Of a stretch of DNA of 43,741 nt, positions 33,543-42,119 are shown in pieces. The stretch lies in contig CAMUZC010000006.1 in NCBI GenBank assembly GCA_947165105.1, positions 1 through 43,741 on the forward strand. Reading direction: 5' to 3'. A model generated the notes under the pieces. The model was not told the origin of the DNA and ran no database searches. It worked only from the letters and a program-made list of their open reading frames with translations. This DNA comes from an uncultured Lachnospiraceae bacterium. Lineage in GTDB: Bacteria > Bacillota_A > Clostridia > TANB77 > CAG-508. Every line of letters starts with the position of its first letter. Within the stretch, counting starts at the first letter, position 1. The position numbers were made by a program, and so were the translations under genes.

Positions 33543-35193
33543 CCCTTTTGATTTTATTTGTTGATGTTTTTATTAATGGTTCTTCTGAAAATACAATTCC
33601 TTTAATTGCTTTATAACTTGGCATAATGCTGTTTACTTGTTTTATTTTTTCATGAAATTTTTCGTAAATTTCATTATCTGTAGAAACGTTATAAATATCT
33701 TTTACCTCAGTTTTATCAAATACTATTTGAACATTTAATTTTATGTCTTCTTTGCTTTTATTAGTGCATTTTCCAAATATTAATGATTCTTTTACTCCTT
33801 CAATTTTATTTACTAATTTCTCCATTTCTTCGGGAAATATATTTTTTCCATTTTTTAACACAATAACACTTTTCTTTCTACCGCAAATATATATATATCC
33901 ATCATCATCAATTCTAGCTAAGTCTCCTGTTCTTAGCCAACCATTATGTATTACTTTATCTGTTGCTTCTTTATCATCCAAGTATCCAAGCATCACATTG
34001 TCACCTTTAACAGCTAACTCTCCGATTCCTTCATTATTTGGTTCTATAATTTTTGCTTGAATTCCTTGCAATGGTTTACCTATTGATGACAACCTGTAGT
34101 TTGATTCAGTTTCAATCGAAATAACTGGTGATGATTCAGTTAAACCATATCCTTGAACCAAATTTAGCCCCCATGTTCTAAAGCCTTTTTCAACACATGG
34201 ATCTAAAGCTGCAGCTCCGCTAATTAACATTTTTATACTTCCGCCTAATGCATCATGTATTTGATTGAAAATAATTTTTCTTTCATCCATAGTACATTTA
34301 TTAGCAACTTCTTCTAACTTTTCTAATAATTGTAAATGTCCATTTTTTTCAAATTTTCTTCTAAAGTTTTTATAGATATTTTCATATATTGCGGGAACAC
34401 ACATAAAAATTGTAATATGATTTTCCCTAATATCTTCTACTATATGTTTTAATCCTCTTCCAAATATAATTTTTGCTCCAATACTTATAGGATACAGAAA
34501 ACCTACTGTGCATTCGAAAACATGATGTAATGGTAATACTGAAAGAAATATATCTTCTTCATTTATGTTTAGTGTACATGTAATAGAATACAAATTGGAA
34601 CATATATTTTTTTGTGATAACATAACTGCTTTAGATTTACTTGTGGTTCCAGATGTAAATAACAATATACTCATTTTATTTTCATCAATTATACTGTTTA
34701 TAAATTCACTGTTTCCATTTTCTATAAGTTCTTTTCCTTCATCTATTAAATCTTTCTGACTTGTAATTGATTCATGTTGTTCATTGCCCATTGAAATTAA
34801 TAATTGTAATTTATTATCTTTCTTTTTACTTATTTTTTCTAATATACTCTTATATTTTTCGTCAAAAAATATGGCTTCAACTTCTGATCTTTTTATTAAA
34901 TTTTCTAATTCATTTTCAGGTAATAATTTATCTAATGGAACAACAACACCTGTTCCACAAACTACAGATAAATATGCCAATTCCCAATTATAACTGTTTT
35001 CCCCTATTATTGCTATTCTTTTATTTTTCAAACCTCTATTAACAAGTGCTGTTCCTAAGCAATCAACATTTTGCTTAAATTGTTTGTATGTTATTTGCGT
35101 TTTTCCTATTTCATACAAAACATTGTCACCATTACACCTAGCACTTTCATTCAGCATTTCTTTTATATTTAAAAATTTTGAAACATTTTTCAT
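33502..35193 (-). CDS. AMP-dependent acyl-CoA (or acyl-ACP) synthetase
   Basis: ANL-superfamily adenylating enzyme, 563 aa. The P-loop is LLFTSGTTSKSKAVM, motif A5 is GYGLTESSP, the hinge is WLRTGDLARIDDDGYIYICGR (landmarks GDLARIDDDG and GRKKSVIV), and the catalytic Lys is in TSTNKIKRDE. As first gene of the FAS operon it probably activates exogenous or recycled fatty acids for use by the same pathway. CoA and ACP as acceptor cannot be told apart from sequence. Confidence 0.88.
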   Translation of the reverse strand: MKNVSKFLNIKEMLNESARCNGDNVLYEIGKTQITYKQFKQNVDCLGTALVNRGLKNKRIAIIGENSYNWELAYLSVVCGTGVVVPLDKLLPENELENLIKRSEVEAIFFDEKYKSILEKISKKKDNKLQLLISMGNEQHESITSQKDLIDEGKELIENGNSEFINSIIDENKMSILLFTSGTTSKSKAVMLSQKNICSNLYSITCTLNINEEDIFLSVLPLHHVFECTVGFLYPISIGAKIIFGRGLKHIVEDIRENHITIFMCVPAIYENIYKNFRRKFEKNGHLQLLEKLEEVANKCTMDERKIIFNQIHDALGGSIKMLISGAAALDPCVEKGFRTWGLNLVQGYGLTESSPVISIETESNYRLSSIGKPLQGIQAKIIEPNNEGIGELAVKGDNVMLGYLDDKEATDKVIHNGWLRTGDLARIDDDGYIYICGRKKSVIVLKNGKNIFPEEMEKLVNKIEGVKESLIFGKCTNKSKEDIKLNVQIVFDKTEVKDIYNVSTDNEIYEKFHEKIKQVNSIMPSYKAIKGIVFSEEPLIKTSTNKIKRDENIARINNITVL

Positions 35194-35253
35194 CTTTCAT
35201 ACCTTCCTTAGAATAATCTATATAATTTAATCATTAAAATTTTTAAATGTCAC

Positions 35254-35270
35254 TATACCAACTGGTCAGA
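35254..35270. promoter_or_regulatory. Candidate TetR operator upstream of the FAS operon
   Basis: Palindromic core ACCA-AC-TGGT (35257-35266), with a TATAGT -10-like hexamer on its operon-proximal side (minus strand), about 60 bases before the first gene. The ligand regulator encoded at the operon's end is a natural candidate to bind it. Confidence 0.45.
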
Positions 35271-35307
35271 TTAGTTTTATTGCATAAATAAATCTACTGA
35301 CAAGTAA

Positions 35308-35336
35308 TTGCAATCCAACAAATTTTATGTTATAAT
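35308..35336 (+). promoter_or_regulatory. Promoter of the 98-aa orphan gene
   Basis: TTGCAA (35308-35313), 17-bp spacer, TATAAT (35331-35336) with an upstream TG. Confidence 0.72.
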
Positions 35337-35426
35337 CTTATACCAGAAAGTACTATTACAATCCTGTTTTCATTTTATAACATTCACAGCTAAGTCAAAA
35401 ATAATTATTTTTCAGGAGGTATCAAC

Positions 35427-35723
35427 ATGGGTTCTTCGCGTAAAAAAGAAAATCGGACACTGCCAGACTTGCAAAAGCAACTAAATTTTAAAGGCACAGA
35501 CGAAACATTTAAAAAATACGTTGATTCTGCATTAATGAAAAGAGGTCCTATATATCAAGAGATTTTCAAACTATACTATGGCATAGATTGTAAAAAGCTT
35601 GATATACAAGACATTTGTGATATATATCCAGGATGTGATGTACCTCGAATTCGTATTTTAGTTTGGAATAGGTTAAAATACGAAATACCTATCATGATTT
35701 CAAATGATAATGTGTCTGATTAA
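35427..35723 (+). CDS. Hypothetical protein, 98 aa
   Basis: Not recognised. It starts MGSSRKKENRTLPDLQKQ with a basic N-terminus, then a helical middle and a Cys-containing C-terminal half (DCKKLDIQDICDIYPGC). Without a signal or membrane helix it is probably cytoplasmic and may bind nucleic acid or protein. AGGAGG is ten bases before the ATG. It is a single-gene unit with its own promoter and terminator, divergent from the FAS operon. Codon 10 is CGG read as Arg; a +1 shift would reach a stop nine codons later. Confidence 0.7.
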   Translation: MGSSRKKENRTLPDLQKQLNFKGTDETFKKYVDSALMKRGPIYQEIFKLYYGIDCKKLDIQDICDIYPGCDVPRIRILVWNRLKYEIPIMISNDNVSD

Positions 35724-35726
35724 AAC

Positions 35727-35768
35727 AATAAAAGCTATAAAATCTTTCCAGATTTTATAGCTTTTATT
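35727..35768. terminator. Bidirectional terminator between the 98-aa gene and copA
   Basis: 18-bp perfect stem AATAAAAGCTATAAAATC with its complement around TTTCCA, and T-rich flanks on both strands. It ends at the first base of the copA stop codon. Confidence 0.9.
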
Positions 35769-37975
35769 TATTTCTTTTTTAATCCCCTTAATCTAAGAGC
35801 ATTTAAAACTACCGTTAAACTGCTGATTGTCATAGCAAGTGCTGCAATCATAGGGTTTAAAATTATTCCACAGCCTTTAAGTAATCCTGCTGCAATAGGA
35901 ATCATGCAAATATTATAGAAAAATGCCCAAAATAAATTCTGTTTTATATTTTTAATAGTTTTTTCACTTATATAAATCAAATCATTAATTTTATCTAGAT
36001 TATCATTCATTAGTACAACTGATGCTGAATCCATTGCCACATCTGTTCCGTTTGAAATTGATATTCCTATATCTGATGTAACTAAACTTACACTATCATT
36101 AATTCCGTCTCCGCACATCATAACTAAACCATTTTTCTTTAATTCTTTTATTTTATCTGACTTTTCTTTTGGTTTGACATTAGCTATTATATTAGTAATT
36201 CCTATTTCATTTGCAATATATCTTGCCGTTGCTTCATTGTCTCCTGTAAGCATTACTAATTTAATATTCCTATTTTTTAATTTTTGAATAACATCTTTTA
36301 TATTGTTCCTTACAACATCTTTTACACCTATTAATGAAATCAATTTTTTATTTTTTGCCACAAATAAAAGACTATTACCAGTTGTTGCTAGGCTTATTTC
36401 ATCTTGCGTAGTCTCTATTTCTATTCCATTGTCTATCATTAAATTTCTATTTCCGATGTAATATTCATCTTCGTTTATTTTTGCATAAACTCCATAACCT
36501 GGTATTGATTTAAAATCTGTTGCATCTTCTAATTCAATTTTGTACTCATTGGCATAATTTACTATTGCATATGCAATTGGGTGTTCTGACATTTTTTCTA
36601 TACTTGCTACATTTTTTATAATTGTATTTTCTGATTCTTCTGAATAATTGTATATTTTTGAAATTGTTAATGTTCCATTTGTCAATGTTCCAGTTTTATC
36701 AAAACAAATTGTTTTAACTTTATGTGCATTTTCTAGCACTTCACTTGATTTTACTAAAATACCTTTTTGACTACATAATCCTGAAGAAATAACAATTGCA
36801 AGCGGAGTTGCTAATCCTAAACTACATGGACATGCTATTACTAATATTGATACGAAAATATTTATTGAATAACCTACATCTTTTGAAATGATATACCATA
36901 CAATAAAACTAATTATAGCAATTAATATAATTACTGGTACAAAAAAACTACTGATTTTATCAGCTACTTTTGAAATTGGTGCTTTGGTATTTGTTGCCTC
37001 AGTTACCAATCTAACAATTTCTGATACAGTTGATTCTTTTCCAATTCTTTCTGCCTCGTACTTTATTGTTCCTTCATAATTTATACTTCCTGCAATTACA
37101 TTTGAATCTTTTTCTCTTTTTACAGGCACACTTTCACCCGTTATAAATGATTCGTCAATATGTGTTGTTCCTTCTACAATTACTCCATCTACCGCAATCT
37201 TTTCACCTGGCTTACATATTACAATATCTCCTTTTTGGATTTCATCAATTGTAACTACTTTTTCTTCATTATCTTTGATAATTGTTGCGTTTTTTGGCGT
37301 TATGGTCACTAATTTTTGCAAAGCTTCTTTGGTTTTATCTTTGTTTTTGTTTTCTATAAATTTGCCTATTTCTATGAAAAATATTACTATTGCTGATGAT
37401 TCGTAATAAAGATTTTCTACAAAATGATTATAACCTTTTACTATCATTAAAGTTCCATATATACTGTATAAAAAACTTGCAATAACACCAGTTGTAACTA
37501 GTGTATCCATATTTGGCGTTCTATGTAATAAATTCTTTATTCCATTTTTAATTATGTGGAATCCTAGAAGTATTACAATTAGTGAAAGAATTAGTAGGCT
37601 TGTAGCATAGTTTAGTGGATTGTCCACCATATTTAAATATGGAATAGATGGCAAACCTATCATGTGTGACATAGAAATATAAAGAATTATAATTGATAAT
37701 ATTGTCATTAAAATTAGTTTATACTTTTTATTAGATTTTTTATTTTGCTGTTTTTCAAATGTGTCAATACCAAGGCTTTTGAAACCAGCTTTTTCAACAA
37801 ATTTATCTAAATCTTTTAGTTTTAACTTTTTATCATCATATTCTATACTGGCTGTGTTCATAACAAGATTCACTGTTGCTTGACTAATTCCATCTTGTTT
37901 GTTTAGGTATTTTTCTAGACCCGTGGAACATGCTGAACAAGTCATTCCATCTATGGATAATATAACTTTTTTCAT
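35768..37975 (-). CDS. copA: Copper-translocating P1B-type ATPase
   Basis: Exports copper ions (735 aa). One N-terminal HMA domain with GMTCSACS (metal-binding C-x-x-C), then eight membrane helices with the transport motif CPC in IACPCSLGLATPLA, phosphorylation site DKTGTLT, TGES in the actuator domain, HP in SEHPIAYAI, and GDGINDS in the hinge. These define CopA-type pumps; Cu+ is the likely ion. The ending NALRLRGLKKK is usual. No CopY or CsoR regulator is adjacent. It is preceded by tcdA on the same strand. Confidence 0.94.
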   Translation of the reverse strand: MKKVILSIDGMTCSACSTGLEKYLNKQDGISQATVNLVMNTASIEYDDKKLKLKDLDKFVEKAGFKSLGIDTFEKQQNKKSNKKYKLILMTILSIIILYISMSHMIGLPSIPYLNMVDNPLNYATSLLILSLIVILLGFHIIKNGIKNLLHRTPNMDTLVTTGVIASFLYSIYGTLMIVKGYNHFVENLYYESSAIVIFFIEIGKFIENKNKDKTKEALQKLVTITPKNATIIKDNEEKVVTIDEIQKGDIVICKPGEKIAVDGVIVEGTTHIDESFITGESVPVKREKDSNVIAGSINYEGTIKYEAERIGKESTVSEIVRLVTEATNTKAPISKVADKISSFFVPVIILIAIISFIVWYIISKDVGYSINIFVSILVIACPCSLGLATPLAIVISSGLCSQKGILVKSSEVLENAHKVKTICFDKTGTLTNGTLTISKIYNYSEESENTIIKNVASIEKMSEHPIAYAIVNYANEYKIELEDATDFKSIPGYGVYAKINEDEYYIGNRNLMIDNGIEIETTQDEISLATTGNSLLFVAKNKKLISLIGVKDVVRNNIKDVIQKLKNRNIKLVMLTGDNEATARYIANEIGITNIIANVKPKEKSDKIKELKKNGLVMMCGDGINDSVSLVTSDIGISISNGTDVAMDSASVVLMNDNLDKINDLIYISEKTIKNIKQNLFWAFFYNICMIPIAAGLLKGCGIILNPMIAALAMTISSLTVVLNALRLRGLKKK

Positions 37976-37996
37976 TATTTTGCCTCCTTTGTGTCT

Positions 37997-38743
37997 CTAT
38001 TTAATTAAATCCTTAACAACCTCTCCTGCAATAATAAGCCCTGCAACTGATGGTACAAATGAAATGCTTCCAGGAACTTGATTTTTAGCTGTACATTTTC
38101 TTTTTGTCCCAGGAGGACATACGCAATTGCTTTTACAACTTATGTTTTCTGTTTCTTCTGGCTTAATTGGTTCTTCTTTAGAATAAACAACTTTTAGTTT
38201 CTTTATTCCTCTTTGTTTCAGTTCTTTTCTCATTACTTTAGCAAGTGGACATACGCTAGTTTTATATATATCAGTAACTTCAAATCTTGTTGGGTCAAGT
38301 TTGTTTCCAGTTCCCATGCTTGAAATTATTGGAATGTTTAGTTTATTTGCTCTCATTACAAGTTCAATTTTAGCTGTAACTGTATCTACACTGTCAACTA
38401 TGTAATCAACTGATTCATCTAAAATTTCTGGACTATCTGGCATGAAAAATTCTTGATAAATTTCAACATTTGCCTTTGGATTGATGTCTAATATTCTTTC
38501 TTTTGCGACTTCCACCTTTTGTTTCCCTATTGTACTTCTTGTTGCAATTATTTGTCTGTTTAAATTTGTTAAACAAACTTTATCATCATCAACTAAAATA
38601 AAGTTTTGAACACCAGCTCTTACTAATCCTTCAACCACATATGAGCCTACTCCACCTATACCAAAGATTGCAACTTTTGCTTTATTTAATTTTTCTATTG
38701 ATTCTTTTCCTATTATTAATTCTGTTCTAGAAAATTGATTCAT
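37997..38743 (-). CDS. tcdA: tRNA threonylcarbamoyladenosine dehydratase
   Basis: E1-like enzyme that cyclises t6A37 in ANN-reading tRNAs. 248 aa. The ATP site is GIGGVGSYVVEGLVRAG, followed by DDDKVCLTNLNRQIIA, and SMGTGNKLDPTRFEV in the C-terminal half; a C-terminal Cys pair (SCKSNCVCPPG-like: CKSNCVCPPG) may bind zinc. It stands between mutL and copA with short gaps and RBS GGAG. Its tRNA role is of interest near the proposed decoding anomaly, but CGG-reading tRNA is not its substrate. Confidence 0.92.
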   Translation of the reverse strand: MNQFSRTELIIGKESIEKLNKAKVAIFGIGGVGSYVVEGLVRAGVQNFILVDDDKVCLTNLNRQIIATRSTIGKQKVEVAKERILDINPKANVEIYQEFFMPDSPEILDESVDYIVDSVDTVTAKIELVMRANKLNIPIISSMGTGNKLDPTRFEVTDIYKTSVCPLAKVMRKELKQRGIKKLKVVYSKEEPIKPEETENISCKSNCVCPPGTKRKCTAKNQVPGSISFVPSVAGLIIAGEVVKDLIK

Positions 38744-38773
38744 TTTTTATTCTCCTTTTCGAACATTTTATTT

Positions 38774-40598
38774 TTAACTTTTTAATTCTCCATTTTCTAT
38801 ATGTCCTAGCTTCACTGTTGTTGGTCTTCCGTGTGGACATGTGTATGGATTTTTTAATTTAAGTAATCTATCAAGTAATTTATGTACTTCGTCTTCTACT
38901 AAATCCATATTTGCTTTAACTGCTGCCTTACATGCAACAGTTGCTATAAATCTTTCTTCTATATCTTTAATTGTTGTTCTTTCTTTTGTTAACATCTCAT
39001 CTAAAATATCCATAAATACATCTTTTGTATCTATTTTTATCTTGTATTCTATATCAGGTATTCCATTTATTTTAATACTATTTTCCCCAAATATTTCAAT
39101 ATCAAATCCATAGTTTTGAAACATTTCTATATTACTTTGAATAAATTCCATTTCCCTGTGTGTTAGATTAACCACTTCAGGCATTAGCATTAATTGGCTA
39201 TTATTTGTTAAATGATTTTTATAATTATCCTTAATCTGTTCATACAAAACTCTTTCATGAGCTGCATGTTGATCAACTAGATATAGCTCATCATCTATTT
39301 CTATCATTATAAACGTTCTAAACACTATTCCTACATATTTGTAATTTACATTTCTAATTTTATCTCTATTTATAAGGTCTAAATTACCGCCATTGCCCAT
39401 GTTTATAAATTTTGAGTTTGACATATCAGTTGTTGGAATTCCTAATTTTGAAGTATTTATATATTTTAATTCCACATCTTCTTGAACTAGATTTTCTTGA
39501 ATATGCTCAGACCTATCTTCTTCCTTACTATAATGATTTGTTAAAAAATCAAATTCTTTTTCGATATAACTTTGCTTATTATCTTCATTATCCGTGTTTC
39601 CAAGAAAATCCTTATTTAATAACGTTTCTTTTATAGCATGATACACTATTCTAAATAAGGCTTGTTCGTCCTTGAACCTTACTTCCATTTTTGTTGGATG
39701 GACATTTACATCATAGTAAGATGCTGGCATTTCTATGTTTAATATGAAAAAGCCATATTTTCCTATACCAGTACCACCTTTAAACGCTTGGTCTGCACTG
39801 CTTGTTAAAATTTGATTTTTTATATTTCTTTTGTTTAGGAAAAATATTTGATTTTTTCTTGAATCTTTTGCCATTAAAGTGTTCCCAACTACACCTGTAA
39901 TTCGTATTTCTCCTTCTTTATGGTCAACTCTTACTAAATTGTCTTTTACTTCTTTTCCAAATAATGTATATACTATATCTTCTATATTTCCGTTACCTGT
40001 TGATTGAAAAACATTTTTTCCATCGTTTATTAATTTTATAGAAACATCTAGATTTGATAGTGCTATCTTTTGCACTAATTCTTTTATATATCTAAATTCT
40101 GTTGCATCATTTTTTAAGAATTTGTATCTAACTGGAACATTGAAAAATAAATTTTCTACCGTCATTGTTGTACCAACTTTTGAGCCTATTTCTTCTTGGC
40201 TAATTATGTCTCCACCCTCTGCAACTAACTTAATTCCGTGTTTCCATACTTTGAGTTTTTGATACTATTGTTAATCTTGAAATTGAAACAATACTTGCTA
40301 ATGCTTCACCTCTAAATCCCATAGTATATGTATTCTCTAAGTCTTCAATTTTTCTAATCTTACTGGTAGCATGTCTTTCAAGAGCAATTAACATATCGTC
40401 TGGTTCTATTCCTTTTCCATTGTCAGTAATACGAATAAAAGTCTTTCCACCATTTTTTATCTCAACAACAATGTTCTTAGCACCTGCATCTATTGAGTTT
40501 TCTACTAGTTCTTTTACAACATTTGCAGGTCTTTCAATTACTTCCCCAGCTGCTATTTTGTTTATTGTTAAATCATCTAATAATACTATATTTCCCAT
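38774..40598 (-). CDS. mutL: DNA mismatch repair protein MutL, split by a +1 frameshift at CGG
   Basis: GHKL ATPase of mismatch repair. Zero frame (40598-40230) opens [20 protein letters not shown] and carries ATP-site motifs [19 protein letters not shown] and [11 protein letters not shown], then ends MET-R-N-stop. The second frame runs [38 protein letters not shown] and on to the C-terminal domain with a [11 protein letters not shown] site and TCPHGRPTT. Skipping the C of CGG at 40236-40238 gives [12 protein letters not shown] and a 607-aa protein, the usual size. Without the shift only 122 residues would be made. RBS AAAAGGAAAA lies upstream. Confidence 0.92.
40236..40238 (-). other. Candidate +1 frameshift codon CGG in mutL
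   Basis: Zero frame reads GAA ACA CGG AAT TAA; skipping the C reads GAA ACA GGA ATT AAG, giving E-T-G-I-K. Confidence 0.72.
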
Positions 40599-40690
40599 AC
40601 TATTTTCCTTTTCTCTTTTTGCTGCTCATATTATATAACAAATTTATAATTTAAACAATAGTTTTAATATAGCTTGGTCTATTACTATGC

Positions 40691-40719
40691 TTGCTTTTTT
40701 TATAATTTAGTGTTATAAT
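40691..40719 (+). promoter_or_regulatory. Promoter of the orphan gene at 40775
   Basis: TTGCTT (40691-40696), 17-bp spacer, TATAAT (40714-40719) with TGT before it. An ATG at 40727 lies only seven bases after the -10. Confidence 0.75.
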
Positions 40720-40774
40720 AAGTATTATGTTAAACGTTCACTGCTCACATCATATGATAGGAGGTAATCTTATT

Positions 40775-41128
40775 ATGGATATTAAGACCATTGATGAAAT
40801 GACTGAGTTTTCCTTCAAAGATGATACGTCAAAAAAACGGTGGATACATCTAGTCGAAACACAGTATTTTGATAACTACAATATGCATATAACCATGGAC
40901 TTCGTAAGAAGATGGGGAAAAGCAATGCAGTATCAGATGAAAAACAATCAGGCATCATTAAATACCATTGCTATTCTTTGTGCAAAGGAAGCAGATATTG
41001 ACAAGTTGGTCAAACAACCACACTTAGAAAAAGCTATAACTTTGCTTTCAGAAACTTGGTTCTATTGTAATGAATTTCAGAAATGGGTAGCTAATGGTGG
41101 CAGTGCCATCATTAAACAGTATTTTTAA
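40775..41128 (+). CDS. Hypothetical protein, 117 aa
   Basis: Not recognised. MDIKTIDEMTEFSFKDDT opens it, followed by a Trp-rich helical region (KRWIHLVET, FVRRWGKAMQ, ETWFYCNEFQKWV). It looks like a small helical cytoplasmic protein. AGGAGG ten bases upstream supports the ATG at 40775. An in-frame ATG at 40727 coincides with the predicted transcription start and would add 16 residues if a leaderless form is used. One CGG codon (40838) is read as Arg; a +1 shift there would stop after four codons. It is divergent from mutL and followed by a strong terminator. Confidence 0.7.
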   Translation: MDIKTIDEMTEFSFKDDTSKKRWIHLVETQYFDNYNMHITMDFVRRWGKAMQYQMKNNQASLNTIAILCAKEADIDKLVKQPHLEKAITLLSETWFYCNEFQKWVANGGSAIIKQYF

Positions 41129-41133
41129 CTATC

Positions 41134-41169
41134 AAAAAGAGACTTTATTTTATAATAAAGTCTCTTTTT
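41134..41169. terminator. Bidirectional terminator between the 117-aa gene and the ZIP gene
   Basis: 16-bp perfect stem AAAAAGAGACTTTATT with its complement and a four-base loop, with T-runs on both strands; the ZIP stop lies four bases beyond. Confidence 0.9.
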
Positions 41170-41173
41170 CTTT

Positions 41174-41951
41174 TTATCCTAATGCTACATCTAAAATCAT
41201 CATTACAACAAATCCAATTGCAACCCCTATTGTACCTATGTTAGAATGATCTCCATCTTGTGACTCTGGTATTAGCTCTTCTACTACAACATAAATCATA
41301 GCACCAGCTGCAAAAGCTAAAACATATGGTAATATTGGAACTACAGATTTAGTTAATAATATTGTTATTATAGCTCCTATTGGTTCCACAATTCCTGATA
41401 ATGTTCCTAAAACAAATGCCTTAGATTTTGATACTCCTTCAGTTTTTAATGGCATTGAAATAATTGCCCCCTCTGGAAAGTTTTGAATTGCTATACCTAT
41501 TGCTAATGCAAAAGCACCTGCCATTGTTATTCCTGCGTTTCCAATTAATGCTCCTGCAAAAGTTACCCCAACTGCCATTCCGTTCTGGAATATTATGAAG
41601 TGTTACTGCTAGAACAAGCATTGTTGTTTTCTTTAATTTGGCTTTAACACCTTCTGGCTTATCATCATGTAAATGCAAGTGAGGTATTAAACTATCTAAT
41701 GCTAATAAAAATACAATTCCAAATAGGAAACCTATAGTGGCTGGTAACCATGCTATCTTTCCTTGTTCTTCTGACATCTCTATCGCTGGTAGAATTAAAG
41801 ACCAAATTGATGCTGCTATCATTACACCTGATGCAAATCCTAATAATAGTTTTTCTACCATCTTATTCATTTTATTTCTCATAAAGAATACCATTGCAGC
41901 GCCTAAAGTTGTGCCTGCAAAAGGTATTAATAATCCTAATGTTAATTCCAT
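41174..41951 (-). CDS. ZIP-family metal transporter, split by a +1 frameshift at CGG
   Basis: Membrane metal importer, probably for zinc or iron. Zero frame (from 41951) has three helices, a His-rich loop DSLIPHLHLHDD, and TLHNIPE, and then runs 44 codons out of register into non-membrane sequence. The second frame begins GMAVGVTFAGALIG and continues to NFPEGAIISMPL and the C-terminal helices (to 41174). Skipping the C of CGG at 41580-41582 gives HNIPEGMAVG, the signature motif of helix IV, and a 258-aa protein of normal ZIP length. RBS AGGAGG is seven bases before the ATG. It is a single-gene unit. Confidence 0.9.
41580..41582 (-). other. Candidate +1 frameshift codon CGG in the ZIP gene
   Basis: Zero frame reads CCA GAA CGG AAT GGC; skipping the C reads CCA GAA GGA ATG GCA, giving P-E-G-M-A. 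Confidence 0.72.
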
Positions 41952-42081
41952 ATTTTCCTCCTTTACTCTTTTTGTCTCTCGTTTTATATAATTTATTTAT
42001 ATCATATTATATTATTTGTGTAAATAATAATATGAATTTTATTTCAGTTTTAAAATATAAGGAACTGTCCTTTTTTAAACA

Positions 42082-42110
42082 TTGCTTAAAACCAAAAATA
42101 ATGTTATAAT
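42082..42110 (+). promoter_or_regulatory. Promoter of the radical-SAM gene, leaderless arrangement
   Basis: TTGCTT (42082-42087), 17-bp spacer, TATAAT (42105-42110). The ATG begins at 42120, nine bases after the -10, so the predicted mRNA has a leader of only one to three bases. Confidence 0.72.
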
Positions 42111-42119
42111 AAGTTCATT

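Noticed and set aside
35293..35310. TACTTGTCAGTA palindrome as a second TetR site
   Set aside because: The arms are only four bases and the centre does not match the ACCA-TGGT site; too weak to list.
398..41128. CGG reassigned to another amino acid (such as Trp or Gln)
   Set aside because: Where CGG is read in frame, Arg fits conserved positions (DUF3006 opening, MBL YRTD), and in the four split genes no residue is inserted at all; a base is skipped.
15606..41951. Four split genes as ordinary pseudogenes or random sequencing indels
   Set aside because: All four breaks are an extra C making a CGG codon before a conserved Gly, and three are not beside a homopolymer. Random indels would not share a codon. 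A systematic base-calling error at such sites is still possible and is listed as refuting evidence to seek.
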